The notes under the pieces were generated by a model, which searched no databases, was not told where the DNA came from, and saw only the letters and a list, made by a program, of their open reading frames with translations. This document shows, piece by piece, positions 47,588-56,571 of a stretch of 64,000 nucleotides of DNA. The stretch is taken from positions 248,001-312,000 of the forward strand of contig NZ_MLCE01000031.1 in assembly GCF_002300165.1 (NCBI RefSeq), read 5' to 3'. The stretch's first letter is position 1. Each line of letters opens with the position of its first letter. This DNA comes from Streptomyces sp. Tue6028 (GTDB taxonomy: Bacteria; Actinomycetota; Actinomycetes; Streptomycetales; Streptomycetaceae). A program made the translations under genes and the position numbers.

Positions 47588-49372
47588 ATGTGCCGCATCC
47601 ACGGCTGCTTCGGCGGCGAGCCCGTCGCCCCCGAGATCCTGCACGCGGTCGCCCGCGCCCAGCGCCACGGCGGCCCCGACGCGACCACCCTGCACTCCGG
47701 TGACGGCTGGGCGCTCGGCAACAACCGCCTCGCCGTCCAGGGTGTCGCCGACGGCCGGCAGCCCTACGAACTCGGCGACCTCACCTGCGTCTTCAACGGC
47801 GAGATCTACAACCACCGGGAACTGCGTGCCGAACTCGCCGCCGTAGGCTATGAGTTCCGCGGAGACTGCGACGGCGACGTGCTCCTGCCGCTGTACGAGC
47901 GGCACGGCGACGCCTTCGTACGACGGCTGGAGGGCATGTTCGCGATCGCCGTCGTGGACCGTCGGGCCGAACCCTGCCTCAAGCTCTTCACCGACCACGC
48001 CGGCATGAAGTCCCTCTACTACCACCTGTCCGCCGACGGCCGCCGGCTCAGCTTCGCCTCCGAACTCGGGGCCCTGTCCCGTTTCCCGGACTTCCCCGGC
48101 ACGGTCGACCCGCTGACCGTCGACCGCTACTTCGGCGGCCGGGCCGTCTGGGGACCGGACACCGTGTACACCGGCGTCCGTGCCCTGCCGCCGGGCGGCG
48201 TCCTGCGCTTCGACGGCACCCGGCCGGAGGTCACACAGTGGCAGCCGGAACCGCCGACACCCGCCGACCGCGACGGTTCCGCCGCCGAACTCCTCGACGC
48301 CACCCTGCGCCACGAACTCGGCCGGATGATCCGGGCCGACGTGCCCGTCTGCGTCATCACCAGCGGCGGACTCGACTCCAGCTATCTCACCGCGCTGGCC
48401 GCCGACGCCGTACCCGAGACGCACTCCTTCACCATCGCCTACCGCGGTGACTGGCCCGGCGACGAACGGCACTTCGCCCGCGAGGTCGCCGCGCACTGCG
48501 GCACCCGCCACCACGAGGTCGAACTCGACCCGGCGGACTTCCCCGACCTGGTCGACCGGTTCGTCCGCCACCTCGACCAGCCCAACAACGCCCCCCACGG
48601 CCTGAGCACCTTCGCCCTGTTCGAAGCGGTGCACGACGCCGGATTCAAGGTCGCCCTCACCGGCGACGGAGCCGACGAACTGTTCTGCGGCTACGCCCGC
48701 TTCGTGAAGGCGGCCCGCGACGACGGCGCCAACTGGCAGCGCGCCTACCAGGACACGATGGCCGCCGCAGGCACCGCCACCCTGGCCCGCCTCTTCACCC
48801 CCGACTACCTGCACCGGATCCACGCCGGAGGCGGCCACTTCGCGGACCGCAACGGCGACGCCCTCGACCGCCGGGTGCGCACCGGCCCGCACGGGAAACT
48901 GGAGACCCTGCTCCGCCACGACCAGGAGCGGCGCTTCCCCTCCTACATCCTGCGGCGCGTCGACCATCTCAGCATGGCCCACGCCGTCGAGGCGCGGATC
49001 CCGTTCCTCCAGCCGTCCGTGACACGGCTCGCGCACGCCGTGCCGGCCGCGCACAAGGTCGTCGGCGGGACCGTCAAGGCACCGGTCGCCGAGGCCGCCC
49101 GCCGCTGGATCCCCCGCAGCGTCCTCGACCGGCCCAAACAGCCCTTCACCCTGCCCGTCACGGCGATGATCAGGCCCGGCGAGGCGCTGTACGACCTCGT
49201 GGGCGACACCCTGCTCGGCCCCCGCACCCGCTGCGCGGCCTATGTCCGCCGCGACACCGTACGCGAACTGTTCCGGATGCAGACCGAGCGGCCCGACGCG
49301 CACACGGCCGGGGTCCTGTGGTCGCTGCTCGTCCTCGAAACCTGGTTCGCCACCAGAAACCTCCACCCCTGA
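47588..49372 (+). CDS. Glutamine-hydrolysing asparagine synthetase (class B)
   Basis: 594 residues. After Met removal the N-terminal nucleophile is Cys2 (MCRIHGCFGG); the glutaminase domain also has NNRLAVQG, FNGEIYNHRELR and DGDVLLPLYERHG. The synthetase domain has the PP-loop SGGLDSS (259-265) and the conserved DGADELFCGYARF and RVDHLSMAHAVEARIPFL. All glutaminase residues I can check are present, so it should transfer ammonia from glutamine and form an amide from a carboxylate. That is unlike beta-lactam synthetases, which lack Cys2. GGGGAA serves as ribosome binding site, 14 nt after the previous stop. In this cluster it probably amidates a pathway acid, not aspartate. Confidence 0.92.
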   Translation: MCRIHGCFGGEPVAPEILHAVARAQRHGGPDATTLHSGDGWALGNNRLAVQGVADGRQPYELGDLTCVFNGEIYNHRELRAELAAVGYEFRGDCDGDVLLPLYERHGDAFVRRLEGMFAIAVVDRRAEPCLKLFTDHAGMKSLYYHLSADGRRLSFASELGALSRFPDFPGTVDPLTVDRYFGGRAVWGPDTVYTGVRALPPGGVLRFDGTRPEVTQWQPEPPTPADRDGSAAELLDATLRHELGRMIRADVPVCVITSGGLDSSYLTALAADAVPETHSFTIAYRGDWPGDERHFAREVAAHCGTRHHEVELDPADFPDLVDRFVRHLDQPNNAPHGLSTFALFEAVHDAGFKVALTGDGADELFCGYARFVKAARDDGANWQRAYQDTMAAAGTATLARLFTPDYLHRIHAGGGHFADRNGDALDRRVRTGPHGKLETLLRHDQERRFPSYILRRVDHLSMAHAVEARIPFLQPSVTRLAHAVPAAHKVVGGTVKAPVAEAARRWIPRSVLDRPKQPFTLPVTAMIRPGEALYDLVGDTLLGPRTRCAAYVRRDTVRELFRMQTERPDAHTAGVLWSLLVLETWFATRNLHP

Positions 49373-49390
49373 CCCGAAGGAGCACCGCAG

Positions 49391-50221
49391 ATGCCGCACA
49401 CCCCGACGACCACGCTCGCCGTCGAGTCACTCCTCGGCAAGGCGACGAAAGCCGACATCCGCCGCGACCCGTTCCCGCACGTCGTCCTGCGCGACCCGCT
49501 GAGTCCCGCCCTCTACGAGGCCCTCGCCACGACCATGCCGACCGCCGAGTACATCGGCACCCGCATCGGCAAGCCGATCACCTCGAACGAGCGCTACAAC
49601 TACATGTCCGAGCACATCCTGCGCGACGACGACATGCCGCAGGTGTGGAAGGACTTCGCGACGTACCACGCCTCGCCCGCGTTCTACCGGGAGTTCCTCG
49701 ACCTGTTCCGCGACGACCTGATCGCCGCGCTGCCGGACACCGAGAACCGGTGCGGCCCGCTGCGCTCGCTGCGTGTCGGCCGCCGCAACCACGACACGTT
49801 CGACACCCACGACATCCTCATGGACTGCACCGCCGTCATCAACTCGGCGGTCACCGGGCGCCCCTCCTCCTACCGCGGCCCGCACGTCGACAAGCCGTAC
49901 AAGCTCTTCGGCGGTCTCTTCTACATGAAGCGGCCCGACGACGACGCCACCGGCGGCCACCTGGAGCTCTACAAGTACCGCGACGGCGCCCACCGGTTCA
50001 CCACGAGCCCGTCCGAGTACGGCGACAACCGCTTCGACATCGACCCGAAGTACGTCGAGGAGGTCGGCACCATCACCTACGACAGCAACGTCCTGGTGAT
50101 GTACCCGATCAACCCGCTCGCCCTGCACGGGGTCTCGGTGCGCAGCGTCACCCCGCACGAGCGCCGCTTCGTCGCCCTCGTCGGCGACCTCCAGCACCCG
50201 CTCTTCGACCTGGCGCTCTGA
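49391..50221 (+). CDS. Fe(II)/2-oxoglutarate-dependent oxygenase (prolyl-hydroxylase-like fold)
   Basis: 276 residues. The iron site is His165-V-Asp167 (RGPHVDKPYKLFGGLFYM) with distal His246 (NPLALHGVSVRS); the 2-oxoglutarate-binding Arg is probably in HERRFVALVG. There is no signal peptide. It probably hydroxylates, or otherwise oxidises, an amino acid or amide intermediate. AAGGAG precedes the ATG. It is unrelated in sequence to the second oxygenase of the cluster at 52118-53092. Confidence 0.85.
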   Translation: MPHTPTTTLAVESLLGKATKADIRRDPFPHVVLRDPLSPALYEALATTMPTAEYIGTRIGKPITSNERYNYMSEHILRDDDMPQVWKDFATYHASPAFYREFLDLFRDDLIAALPDTENRCGPLRSLRVGRRNHDTFDTHDILMDCTAVINSAVTGRPSSYRGPHVDKPYKLFGGLFYMKRPDDDATGGHLELYKYRDGAHRFTTSPSEYGDNRFDIDPKYVEEVGTITYDSNVLVMYPINPLALHGVSVRSVTPHERRFVALVGDLQHPLFDLAL

Positions 50222-50230
50222 GGAGACCCG

Positions 50231-51136
50231 TTGATTCCCTTCGACCGGCGCACCGGCGAGATCTGGCTCGACGGTACGCACGTCCCCTGGGCGCAGGCCC
50301 GCCTGCACGTGCTCAGCCACGGACTCCACTACGCCAGCAGCGTGTTCGAGGGCGTGCGCGTGTACGGCGGCGCCCCGTTCCTGCTGCGCGAGCACGTCGC
50401 GCGGCTGCGCGCCTCGGCACGGCTGCTCGACTTCGACCTCGAGCACGACGACGACGTCCTGCACGCGGCGACCCTCGACGTCGTGGCCCGCGCGGGCATC
50501 CGCGACGGATACGTCAGGATGAACGCCTGGCGCGGCTCGGAGGTCATCCAGACCGCGGCACTGCACACCTCCGTGCACACGTCGGTCGCCGCATGGGAGA
50601 TCCCGGCCGGCTACTACGCGGCGGCCGACGCCCAGGACCAGGGCATCGCCCTGCGGACCGCCGAGTACCGCAGGCCCTCTCCGCAGTTCGCGCCGGTCAA
50701 GAGCAAGGCCGCCGGGAACTACATGATCGGCACGGTCAGCAAGAACCAGGCGCTGCGCGCCGGCTACGACGACGCGCTGCTGCTGGACGACGCCGGACTG
50801 ATCGCCGAGGCCACCGGCGCGCACCTCTTCTTCACCCGCGCGGGCGCCCTGCACACACCGACCACCCGGTGCACGATCGACGGCATCACCCGCGCCCAGA
50901 TCCTGGAGCTGGCGCGCCGCGCCAACATTCCCTGCGCGGTGGAGGACCTGAGTCCCGACTTCGTACGGGAGGCGGACGGCGCCTTCGTCTGCGGCACGGC
51001 CTGCGAGGTGCTGCCCGTGTCACGGATCGACGACCACACCTACGAGCCGCGGCGCAACGACCTGGTCCGGCGGATGGTCACCGGCTACCGCGCCCTCACC
51101 ACCGCGGGGGAGGCCGCCCGCGCATGGGGTCGCTGA
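50231..51136 (+). CDS. Class IV PLP-dependent aminotransferase (BCAT-like)
   Basis: 301 residues, TTG start with AGGAGA upstream. Family marks are IWLDGTHVPWAQARLHVLSH, YASSVFEGVRVY, the PLP lysine Lys159 in VKSKAAGNYMIG, and the cofactor-contact strands GLIAEATGAHLFF and DGITRAQILELARR. It is close to branched-chain amino acid aminotransferases, but in this operon it more likely makes or degrades a non-proteinogenic amino acid from a keto acid. It could equally be a D-amino acid or aminodeoxychorismate-lyase-type enzyme. It overlaps the next gene by 13 nt. Confidence 0.9.
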   Translation: MIPFDRRTGEIWLDGTHVPWAQARLHVLSHGLHYASSVFEGVRVYGGAPFLLREHVARLRASARLLDFDLEHDDDVLHAATLDVVARAGIRDGYVRMNAWRGSEVIQTAALHTSVHTSVAAWEIPAGYYAAADAQDQGIALRTAEYRRPSPQFAPVKSKAAGNYMIGTVSKNQALRAGYDDALLLDDAGLIAEATGAHLFFTRAGALHTPTTRCTIDGITRAQILELARRANIPCAVEDLSPDFVREADGAFVCGTACEVLPVSRIDDHTYEPRRNDLVRRMVTGYRALTTAGEAARAWGR

Positions 51137-52083
51137 CGGCGCTGGAGAAACTCGTGCCGGTGGTGCTGGCCTTCGGCTGCGGAGCGCTGCTCGCGCGCCA
51201 CAAGGCCGTGTCCGCGGACAGCTCGCGGGCCTTCGCCGACTACGCGTTCCTCTTCGCGGTCCCCTGCTACCTCTTCGGCAACATCTACGGCAGCGATCTC
51301 GGCGCCCTGTTCGACTGGCGGGCCGTCCTCGCCTACGCGACCACGGCCGCCCTCGCGATCCTCGCCGTCGCCGCCCTCGCGGGCCTGCGCGGTGTCCGCG
51401 ACCCGCGGGGCGTGGCGCTGCGGATCATGGCCGGGGTGCAGGTGAACACCGCCTACTTCGCCGTACCGGTGTTCATCACGCTCTTCGGTGACGCGGCGCC
51501 CGTCTTCCCGGTCCTGCTGTTCCAGGTGTGCGTCCTGACCCTTGTCGTCGTCTCCGTCATGGAACTCGGCGGGCCGGCGGGCGGCCGGGCCGCGGCGCCG
51601 GGAGGGCGGACGCTGCTACGGGCCGTCGGGGCCTCCCTCGTCACACCCGTCGTCCTCGCATGCAACGCCGGGATCCTGCTCAACCTGCTCTCGGTGCACG
51701 TCCCGAAGGCGGCGCTGGACGCCTTCTCGTTCGTCGGCGACAGCGCCTCCCCGGTGGCGCTGTTCGCCCTCGGACTGCACCTGGGCGGCAGCGGCCTCGG
51801 CATCCGGGGCACCACCAGGGAGGAGATCGCGCTGGTCGGCTTCAAGTGCGTCGTCTTCCCCCTGATGGCGTGGGTGGTCTGCGGCGCCGTCTTCGGCGTC
51901 GGCGGCGACTGGCTGCGCTACCTGGTGCTGATCGCCGCGATGCCCGCCCCGCAGAACCTGTTCCTCTTCGCCCAGCGCTACGACATCGGCGTCGACCTGT
52001 CGGCCGCCCTCGTGATCAAGAGCTCGGTCGCGGCCCTCTTCCTGCTCCCGCTGTGGATGCAGTGGGCGGTCCACGTCGGCTGA
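51124..52083 (+). CDS. AEC family transporter (auxin efflux carrier-like)
   Basis: 319 residues with about ten hydrophobic helices in two similar halves of five. It begins MGSLTALEKLVPVVLAFGCG with SRAFADYAFLFAVPCYLFGN, and the second half has SFVGDSASPVALFALGLHLG, the typical AEC repeat motif. The ATG at 51124 lies within the end of the aminotransferase gene (13-nt overlap). AEC proteins export organic acids or amino-acid derivatives; here it may export the product or a precursor. With the MFS protein the cluster has two candidate exporters. Confidence 0.88.
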   Translation: MGSLTALEKLVPVVLAFGCGALLARHKAVSADSSRAFADYAFLFAVPCYLFGNIYGSDLGALFDWRAVLAYATTAALAILAVAALAGLRGVRDPRGVALRIMAGVQVNTAYFAVPVFITLFGDAAPVFPVLLFQVCVLTLVVVSVMELGGPAGGRAAAPGGRTLLRAVGASLVTPVVLACNAGILLNLLSVHVPKAALDAFSFVGDSASPVALFALGLHLGGSGLGIRGTTREEIALVGFKCVVFPLMAWVVCGAVFGVGGDWLRYLVLIAAMPAPQNLFLFAQRYDIGVDLSAALVIKSSVAALFLLPLWMQWAVHVG

Positions 52084-52117
52084 GCGGTCCTCCATCCCTC
52101 GTACGGAAGGCAGCATC

Positions 52118-53092
52118 ATGACCGTGTCCACGAAAGCGGGCGCGCCCGCCACCCGCATCGACGTGCGCCGGGTCGCCGGCCACATCGGCGCCGAGATCTC
52201 CGGGATCGATCTGCGCGACGACCTGGACGAGGCGACGATCGCCGAGATCCGGCAGGCCGTGCTCACCCACCGCGTCGTCTTCTTCCGCGGCCCCGACATC
52301 GGGCACGCCCGGCACGTCGCCTTCGGACGGCTCTTCGGCGAACTGACGCGACGGCCCGGGAAGAAGCACGGCGTCGCCCCCGACGGCTTCCCGGAGATCC
52401 TCACCGTCGACCCGAAGGCGGACACCGAGCGCTACGGCAGCGACTTCGAGGAGCACTACCGCCGCAAGTGGGTCTCCCCGCTGGCCGGCTGGCACAGCGA
52501 CCTCACCCAGGCCGTCAATCCGCCCGCCGCCTCCATCCTGCGCGCCGAGCGGACACCCTGGTTCGGCGGCGACACCCAGTGGACCAACACGGTGGCCGCC
52601 TACGAGGGCCTGTCCCGGCCGCTGCGGGACCTCGTCGACTCGCTCCAGGCCGAGCACGCCTTCTTCACCGGCGTGCACCTGCGCCACTCCGACGCGCGCG
52701 ACCGCGAGATCCTCAAGCTGTACTGCGACGACCCGCAGGTCGCCGTCCATCCCGTCGTCCGCGTCCATCCCGAGACGGGGGAGCGGGCGCTGTTCGTGAG
52801 CCCCGGCTCCACCACCCGCGTCGTCGGCTTCTCCGAACTGGAGAGCCGCCGCCTGCTCGACCTGCTCTTCGAGCACCTGACCAGCGCCGAGTACACGGTC
52901 CGCTTCCGCTGGGAGCCCGGCAGCATCGCCTTCTGGGACAACCGCACCACCTGCCACCTCGCGCCCACCGACTTCGCGCAGCTGGGCGCCGACCGCGTGA
53001 TGCACCGCGTCACGCTCCTCGGCGAACCCGCGGTGGGCCCGGACGGCTTCACCTCCCGGCTGGTGGCGGGCGAACCGCTGCGGGCCTGGTAG
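52118..53092 (+). CDS. TauD/TfdA family Fe(II)/2-oxoglutarate dioxygenase
   Basis: 324 residues. The facial triad is His126/Asp128 in GWHSDLTQ and His296 in RVMHRVTL. The N-terminal ISGIDLRDDLDEATIAEIRQ, VVFFRGPDIGHARHVAFGRL and FWDNRTTCHLAP are typical of TauD. Members oxidise taurine, but also hydroxylate or desaturate amino acids in natural product pathways. The operon context here favours tailoring over sulfonate use; there is no Ssu/Tau transporter. It is the last gene of the operon. A short CCCGCG/CGCGGG hairpin follows. Confidence 0.9.
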   Translation: MTVSTKAGAPATRIDVRRVAGHIGAEISGIDLRDDLDEATIAEIRQAVLTHRVVFFRGPDIGHARHVAFGRLFGELTRRPGKKHGVAPDGFPEILTVDPKADTERYGSDFEEHYRRKWVSPLAGWHSDLTQAVNPPAASILRAERTPWFGGDTQWTNTVAAYEGLSRPLRDLVDSLQAEHAFFTGVHLRHSDARDREILKLYCDDPQVAVHPVVRVHPETGERALFVSPGSTTRVVGFSELESRRLLDLLFEHLTSAEYTVRFRWEPGSIAFWDNRTTCHLAPTDFAQLGADRVMHRVTLLGEPAVGPDGFTSRLVAGEPLRAW

Positions 53093-53190
53093 CCCGCGGG
53101 GCTCCGGCGCGCGGGAGGACGTTCAGGGAAGCCCGGCGGAGGGCCCACGCCGAGTCCCGGCGGGCGCGGAGGGCGTACGCGGAGCGCCGG

Positions 53191-56007
53191 TCAGGTTGCC
53201 CGCGCGTAGGAGGCGTTCCGCGCCGTGTCGACCACCTTCCGGCCGTCGCCCGCGGAGAGCAGTCCCGCCGACACCCAGGTGTCCACCGTCTCCCGCACCC
53301 GCCGCACCAGCGCGCTCTTTCCGCCGAAGGGCGCCGCCGCCCAGATCTCGTCGAGCAGGGTGGCGCCGTCCTCCCGGGCCGGGTTGGCGACGCCGGAGTC
53401 GGTGCCGCCGAACACCACCGAGGGTTCGGCGCGCCTGAAGTAGACGTGCGTCGGGTCCTCGGTCCCCTCGGAGAACGGGGCGAACTCCGTGCCGTCCAGC
53501 GTGTAGTGGAGCGGTCTCCCGGTGACGGGGGTGAGCGTGGGCAGCAGGTCGCCGGAGAGGGCCGCGTCGCGGTAGAGCCCGAACGGCAGCAGGTCGGTGG
53601 AGGTGTTCCGGGCGACCAGGTTGACGGGCCCGTGGAACAGGGCCTGGAGGGACGGGTCGTCCAGGGCCTTCTCCACCCGCACCCGGAACGGCACGACGAC
53701 ACGGACGGTGTCGCCCGGCCGCCAGGTCCGGGACACGCCGAAGTAGCTGCCGGGCACCGGAGTCCCGTCGACCGCACGGCCGTTGACGGTCACCCGGAAC
53801 CCGTCGCCCGCCCACACCGGCACCCGCAGCCGCATCTCGAACGCCGCACGGCCGCCCCCGACGACGAGCGTGGCGCCCTGCTCGCTCGGATAGCGGGTGG
53901 TCTGGGTGACGGTGACGCCCTTCTCGGCCCAGGTCAGCGTGGTCGGACTGTACAGATTCACGTAGAGCGCGCTGCCGTCCGCCTCCGTGAAGTACACCGA
54001 GTCCTGGTACTTGGTGGCGCTCTCCATGCCGGTGCCCTCGCAGCAGGTGGTGCCCTGCTTGGGGGTGTAGTCCCGCACATGGCCCGGCTCCAGACCGATG
54101 AAGTAGGTGACCAGCGGCCGTTCCGCGTCCCCCTTGTTCTGCTTGTCCTGCTTCGAACCGAGCACCTGGTTGTACAGGGCCCGTTCGTAGTGATCCATGT
54201 ACTTCGCGTCCCGCGTGTGGAAGAACAGCATCCGGCTGAGCTTGAGCATGTTGTACGCGCAGCAGGTCTCGGCGTTCGTGGCGCCGAGCGTGCCCGCGAT
54301 CACCCCGTGGGCCTTCCAGAACTCGCCGGTGCTCGTGCCGCCGATCGCGTACGTCCGGCCCGGGACGACCATGTCCCAGAAGTTCGTCGCGGCGTCCAGG
54401 TAGCGCCGCTCGCCCGTCGCGTCGTACAGCCGCAGCAGTCCGGTGAAGATCGGGATGTGCTGGTTGGCGTGCAGTCCGTCGAGGACGTCGTCGCCGGCCG
54501 CGCACGCGTCGATGAGCCTGTCGAGGTCGAACAGCCGGGCCAGCGCGAGGTGTTCGGCGTTGCCGGTGAGGGCGTGCAGGTCGCAGACCGCCTCGACGAC
54601 GCCGCCGAACTCGCCACTGGAGAAGATGCCCCACATCCGCTGGAGGGTGGCGCGGGGCAGCCGCGACAGCCGGGAGTACATCCAGTCGCACATCCCGGAG
54701 GCGAGGTCGAGGGCCCGTTCGTCGCCGGTGTACAGATGGGCGTCGAGCAGTCCGCGCAGCATCTTGTGGGCGGTGTAGTACGGCGCCCACACCTTGGTGT
54801 AGTCGCCGCTCGTCATCGACTCCAGCAGGATGAACTGCGTCTCGGGGTACGCCGCGAGGAACCCGGGATGGCTCGGCCCGCCCCAGGTGCGGCGCAGGGT
54901 GGCGTCCAGCCCGCGGCCGGAGCCGTCCGCGAAGGCGGAACCGGCGGTCTCGTCGAAGGCGTACGCGGCCAGGTCGCCGCGGCCCGCGGAGGTGTCCGCG
55001 GCCCGGCTGCCCCGCAGCGCCGCGATCTCCTCGCCGGTCAGCGCCCGCGGCCATATGTTGAACTCGTCGAAGGCACCGGCGAACACCGGGTCGGAGGAGA
55101 AGTTCGAGCGGCCCAGCCAGTTGTTCCGCAGAGTGCCGAGGGCGGCCGGCGTGAGGGCCATCGCCGGGTTGCGGGCGACGGCGGTTCCGTCGACGTAGAG
55201 GGTGCCGGTGCCGTCCGCGATCGTGACCGCGAGATGGCTCCACTCGCCCAGGGGCAGCGCGGCGGTGCCGTCCAGGCCCTGTTCCCCGCCGGGGCCCGCG
55301 GTGGTGACGGCGAACCGGGGGACACCGTCCGCGTTGCGGGCGGCGAGGTAGAGGTAGCGGGTGGTGTCGTCACCGAAGTCGAGGACGCGGCCCCAGGCGG
55401 CGTCGTGGCTCGGCCTCACCCAGGCCGACAGGGTGATCGCGTGGGCGCCGCCGAGCACTCCGGCCGGCAGGTCGACGTACAGGTGGGAGCCCCGGACGTG
55501 CTCGGTGGCGGTGCCGAACCTGCCCGCGACGCCGAGGACGCGCGGCTCGTGTCGCAGGGCCTCGCGCACCTCGGTGAGCGCGGTGACCATGGAGCCGACC
55601 TTCTCGGCGTGGGCGCGGTCGCCGGTCCCGGCGTACGCCTGGGCGAGCATGGTCAGGAAGTGCCCGGTGTAGTGGCCGCGGAGGTTGCCGTTCGCCTCGC
55701 CGTCGAGGCCCTCCCAGCCACCGGGCGCGACCGCCCCGCGGGTGGAGAGCCCGGCGTTCGCGCGGAACACCTGGAGCAACCGGTCGACGTCGTAGCCGCG
55801 GGCGTGATCGAGCATGAGGGCGCGTTTGGCGGCGAACACGCCCTCGCCGAGCGTGACTTCGCTCAGCGGGAAGGGCCGGACGGCCCAGGAGGTCGGCGTG
55901 GGGAGCGCGGCGGAGGCCGCCGGACCGGAGCCGGCGTACGCGACTCCGGGGGCCGCGGTGGCGACCAGCGCGGACCGCAGCAGTGAGCGTCGGGACAGGG
56001 GTGTCAT
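53191..56007 (-). CDS. GH127 beta-L-arabinofuranosidase with inserted LamG domain, Tat-secreted
   Basis: 938 residues. Tat-type signal (SRRSLLRSALVATAAPG, then AYA). The GH127 six-hairpin barrel is interrupted: helices at ~60-150, then a concanavalin-like LamG domain at ~155-375 (ITLSAWVRPSHDAAWGRVLD, GEWSHLAVTIADG, FAGAFDEFNIWPRALTGEEI), then the remaining barrel from ~380. Metal/catalytic residues are Glu580-x-Cys582 (NAETCCAYNMLKLSRML) and the Cys655-Cys656 pair (TTCCEGTGMES). A beta-sandwich follows. Family enzymes remove beta-L-arabinofuranose with a Zn-coordinated Cys nucleophile. Start is the ATG at 56007, with GAGGAA upstream. It converges on the biosynthetic operon but shows no link to it. 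Confidence 0.9.
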   Translation of the reverse strand: MTPLSRRSLLRSALVATAAPGVAYAGSGPAASAALPTPTSWAVRPFPLSEVTLGEGVFAAKRALMLDHARGYDVDRLLQVFRANAGLSTRGAVAPGGWEGLDGEANGNLRGHYTGHFLTMLAQAYAGTGDRAHAEKVGSMVTALTEVREALRHEPRVLGVAGRFGTATEHVRGSHLYVDLPAGVLGGAHAITLSAWVRPSHDAAWGRVLDFGDDTTRYLYLAARNADGVPRFAVTTAGPGGEQGLDGTAALPLGEWSHLAVTIADGTGTLYVDGTAVARNPAMALTPAALGTLRNNWLGRSNFSSDPVFAGAFDEFNIWPRALTGEEIAALRGSRAADTSAGRGDLAAYAFDETAGSAFADGSGRGLDATLRRTWGGPSHPGFLAAYPETQFILLESMTSGDYTKVWAPYYTAHKMLRGLLDAHLYTGDERALDLASGMCDWMYSRLSRLPRATLQRMWGIFSSGEFGGVVEAVCDLHALTGNAEHLALARLFDLDRLIDACAAGDDVLDGLHANQHIPIFTGLLRLYDATGERRYLDAATNFWDMVVPGRTYAIGGTSTGEFWKAHGVIAGTLGATNAETCCAYNMLKLSRMLFFHTRDAKYMDHYERALYNQVLGSKQDKQNKGDAERPLVTYFIGLEPGHVRDYTPKQGTTCCEGTGMESATKYQDSVYFTEADGSALYVNLYSPTTLTWAEKGVTVTQTTRYPSEQGATLVVGGGRAAFEMRLRVPVWAGDGFRVTVNGRAVDGTPVPGSYFGVSRTWRPGDTVRVVVPFRVRVEKALDDPSLQALFHGPVNLVARNTSTDLLPFGLYRDAALSGDLLPTLTPVTGRPLHYTLDGTEFAPFSEGTEDPTHVYFRRAEPSVVFGGTDSGVANPAREDGATLLDEIWAAAPFGGKSALVRRVRETVDTWVSAGLLSAGDGRKVVDTARNASYARAT

Positions 56008-56571
56008 GGCGGGCGTTCCTCGTCTCGATGGGGCCGGCTGCCGGGCGCAGGACGGTCGACGGTCCTGTTGTTCGAAATACCGTGCATCGTGCGAAGAGTC
56101 GACCAGAAGATAGATTTCCGGCAAGGACACGTCAACGCTTTCGACAGGTTTCGACACCGGCTGACACGACCCGCACCGGGCATGGGGCGCGGACTCCGGA
56201 GCGCGGTGAGGTGCGGGCCCCGGGGCGCGGTGAGGTGCGGGCCCCGGGACGCGGTGAGGTGCGGGCCCTGGTGTGCCGGGGAGGCGAGGGTGCCCGGGTG
56301 CCGTGGGGCGGGCGTGGCGGGACACCGGGAGGCGAGCGCTGCGGGCCGCCGGGCCGGGGCGCGGGACACCGGGAGGCGAGGGCCCCGCAGGGCTCACATC
56401 GACGCCGGGGGGGGGCACGGCGGGGCCGCCGCCCGCCGGTCCGGGCGGCTGCGGGCCCGCCCCGCACGGAGGCACCGGCCCCGCGGCGCGACTCCGCCCC
56501 GTGACCGGGCGCGACCGACGGAGGGCTCCTAGATTAGGAGAAGGCGGGTCACTAGGACCGGTGGGAATCAC
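56008..56571. promoter_or_regulatory. Divergent intergenic region with direct repeats
   Basis: 564 bases between the GH127 gene and the PAS-SpoIIE gene. TTTCGACA occurs twice, one helical turn apart (56139-56146, 56149-56156), about 130 bp ahead of the GH127 start, a possible repressor site. A three-copy 24-bp tandem repeat lies at 56201-56272. The sequence GCGGGACACCGGGAGGCGAG follows in two partial copies (near 56317 and 56360), and there is a run of nine G near 56407. No gene seen. Confidence 0.55.
56201..56272. repeat. Three tandem 24-bp repeats
   Basis: GCGCGGTGAGGTGCGGGCCCCGGG occurs at 56201-56224 and identically at 56225-56248, with a third copy (three changes) at 56249-56272. Confidence 0.85.

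Noticed and set aside
47588-49372. Assignment as beta-lactam synthetase
   Set aside because: The glutaminase nucleophile Cys2 and its partners are kept, which such synthetases lack.
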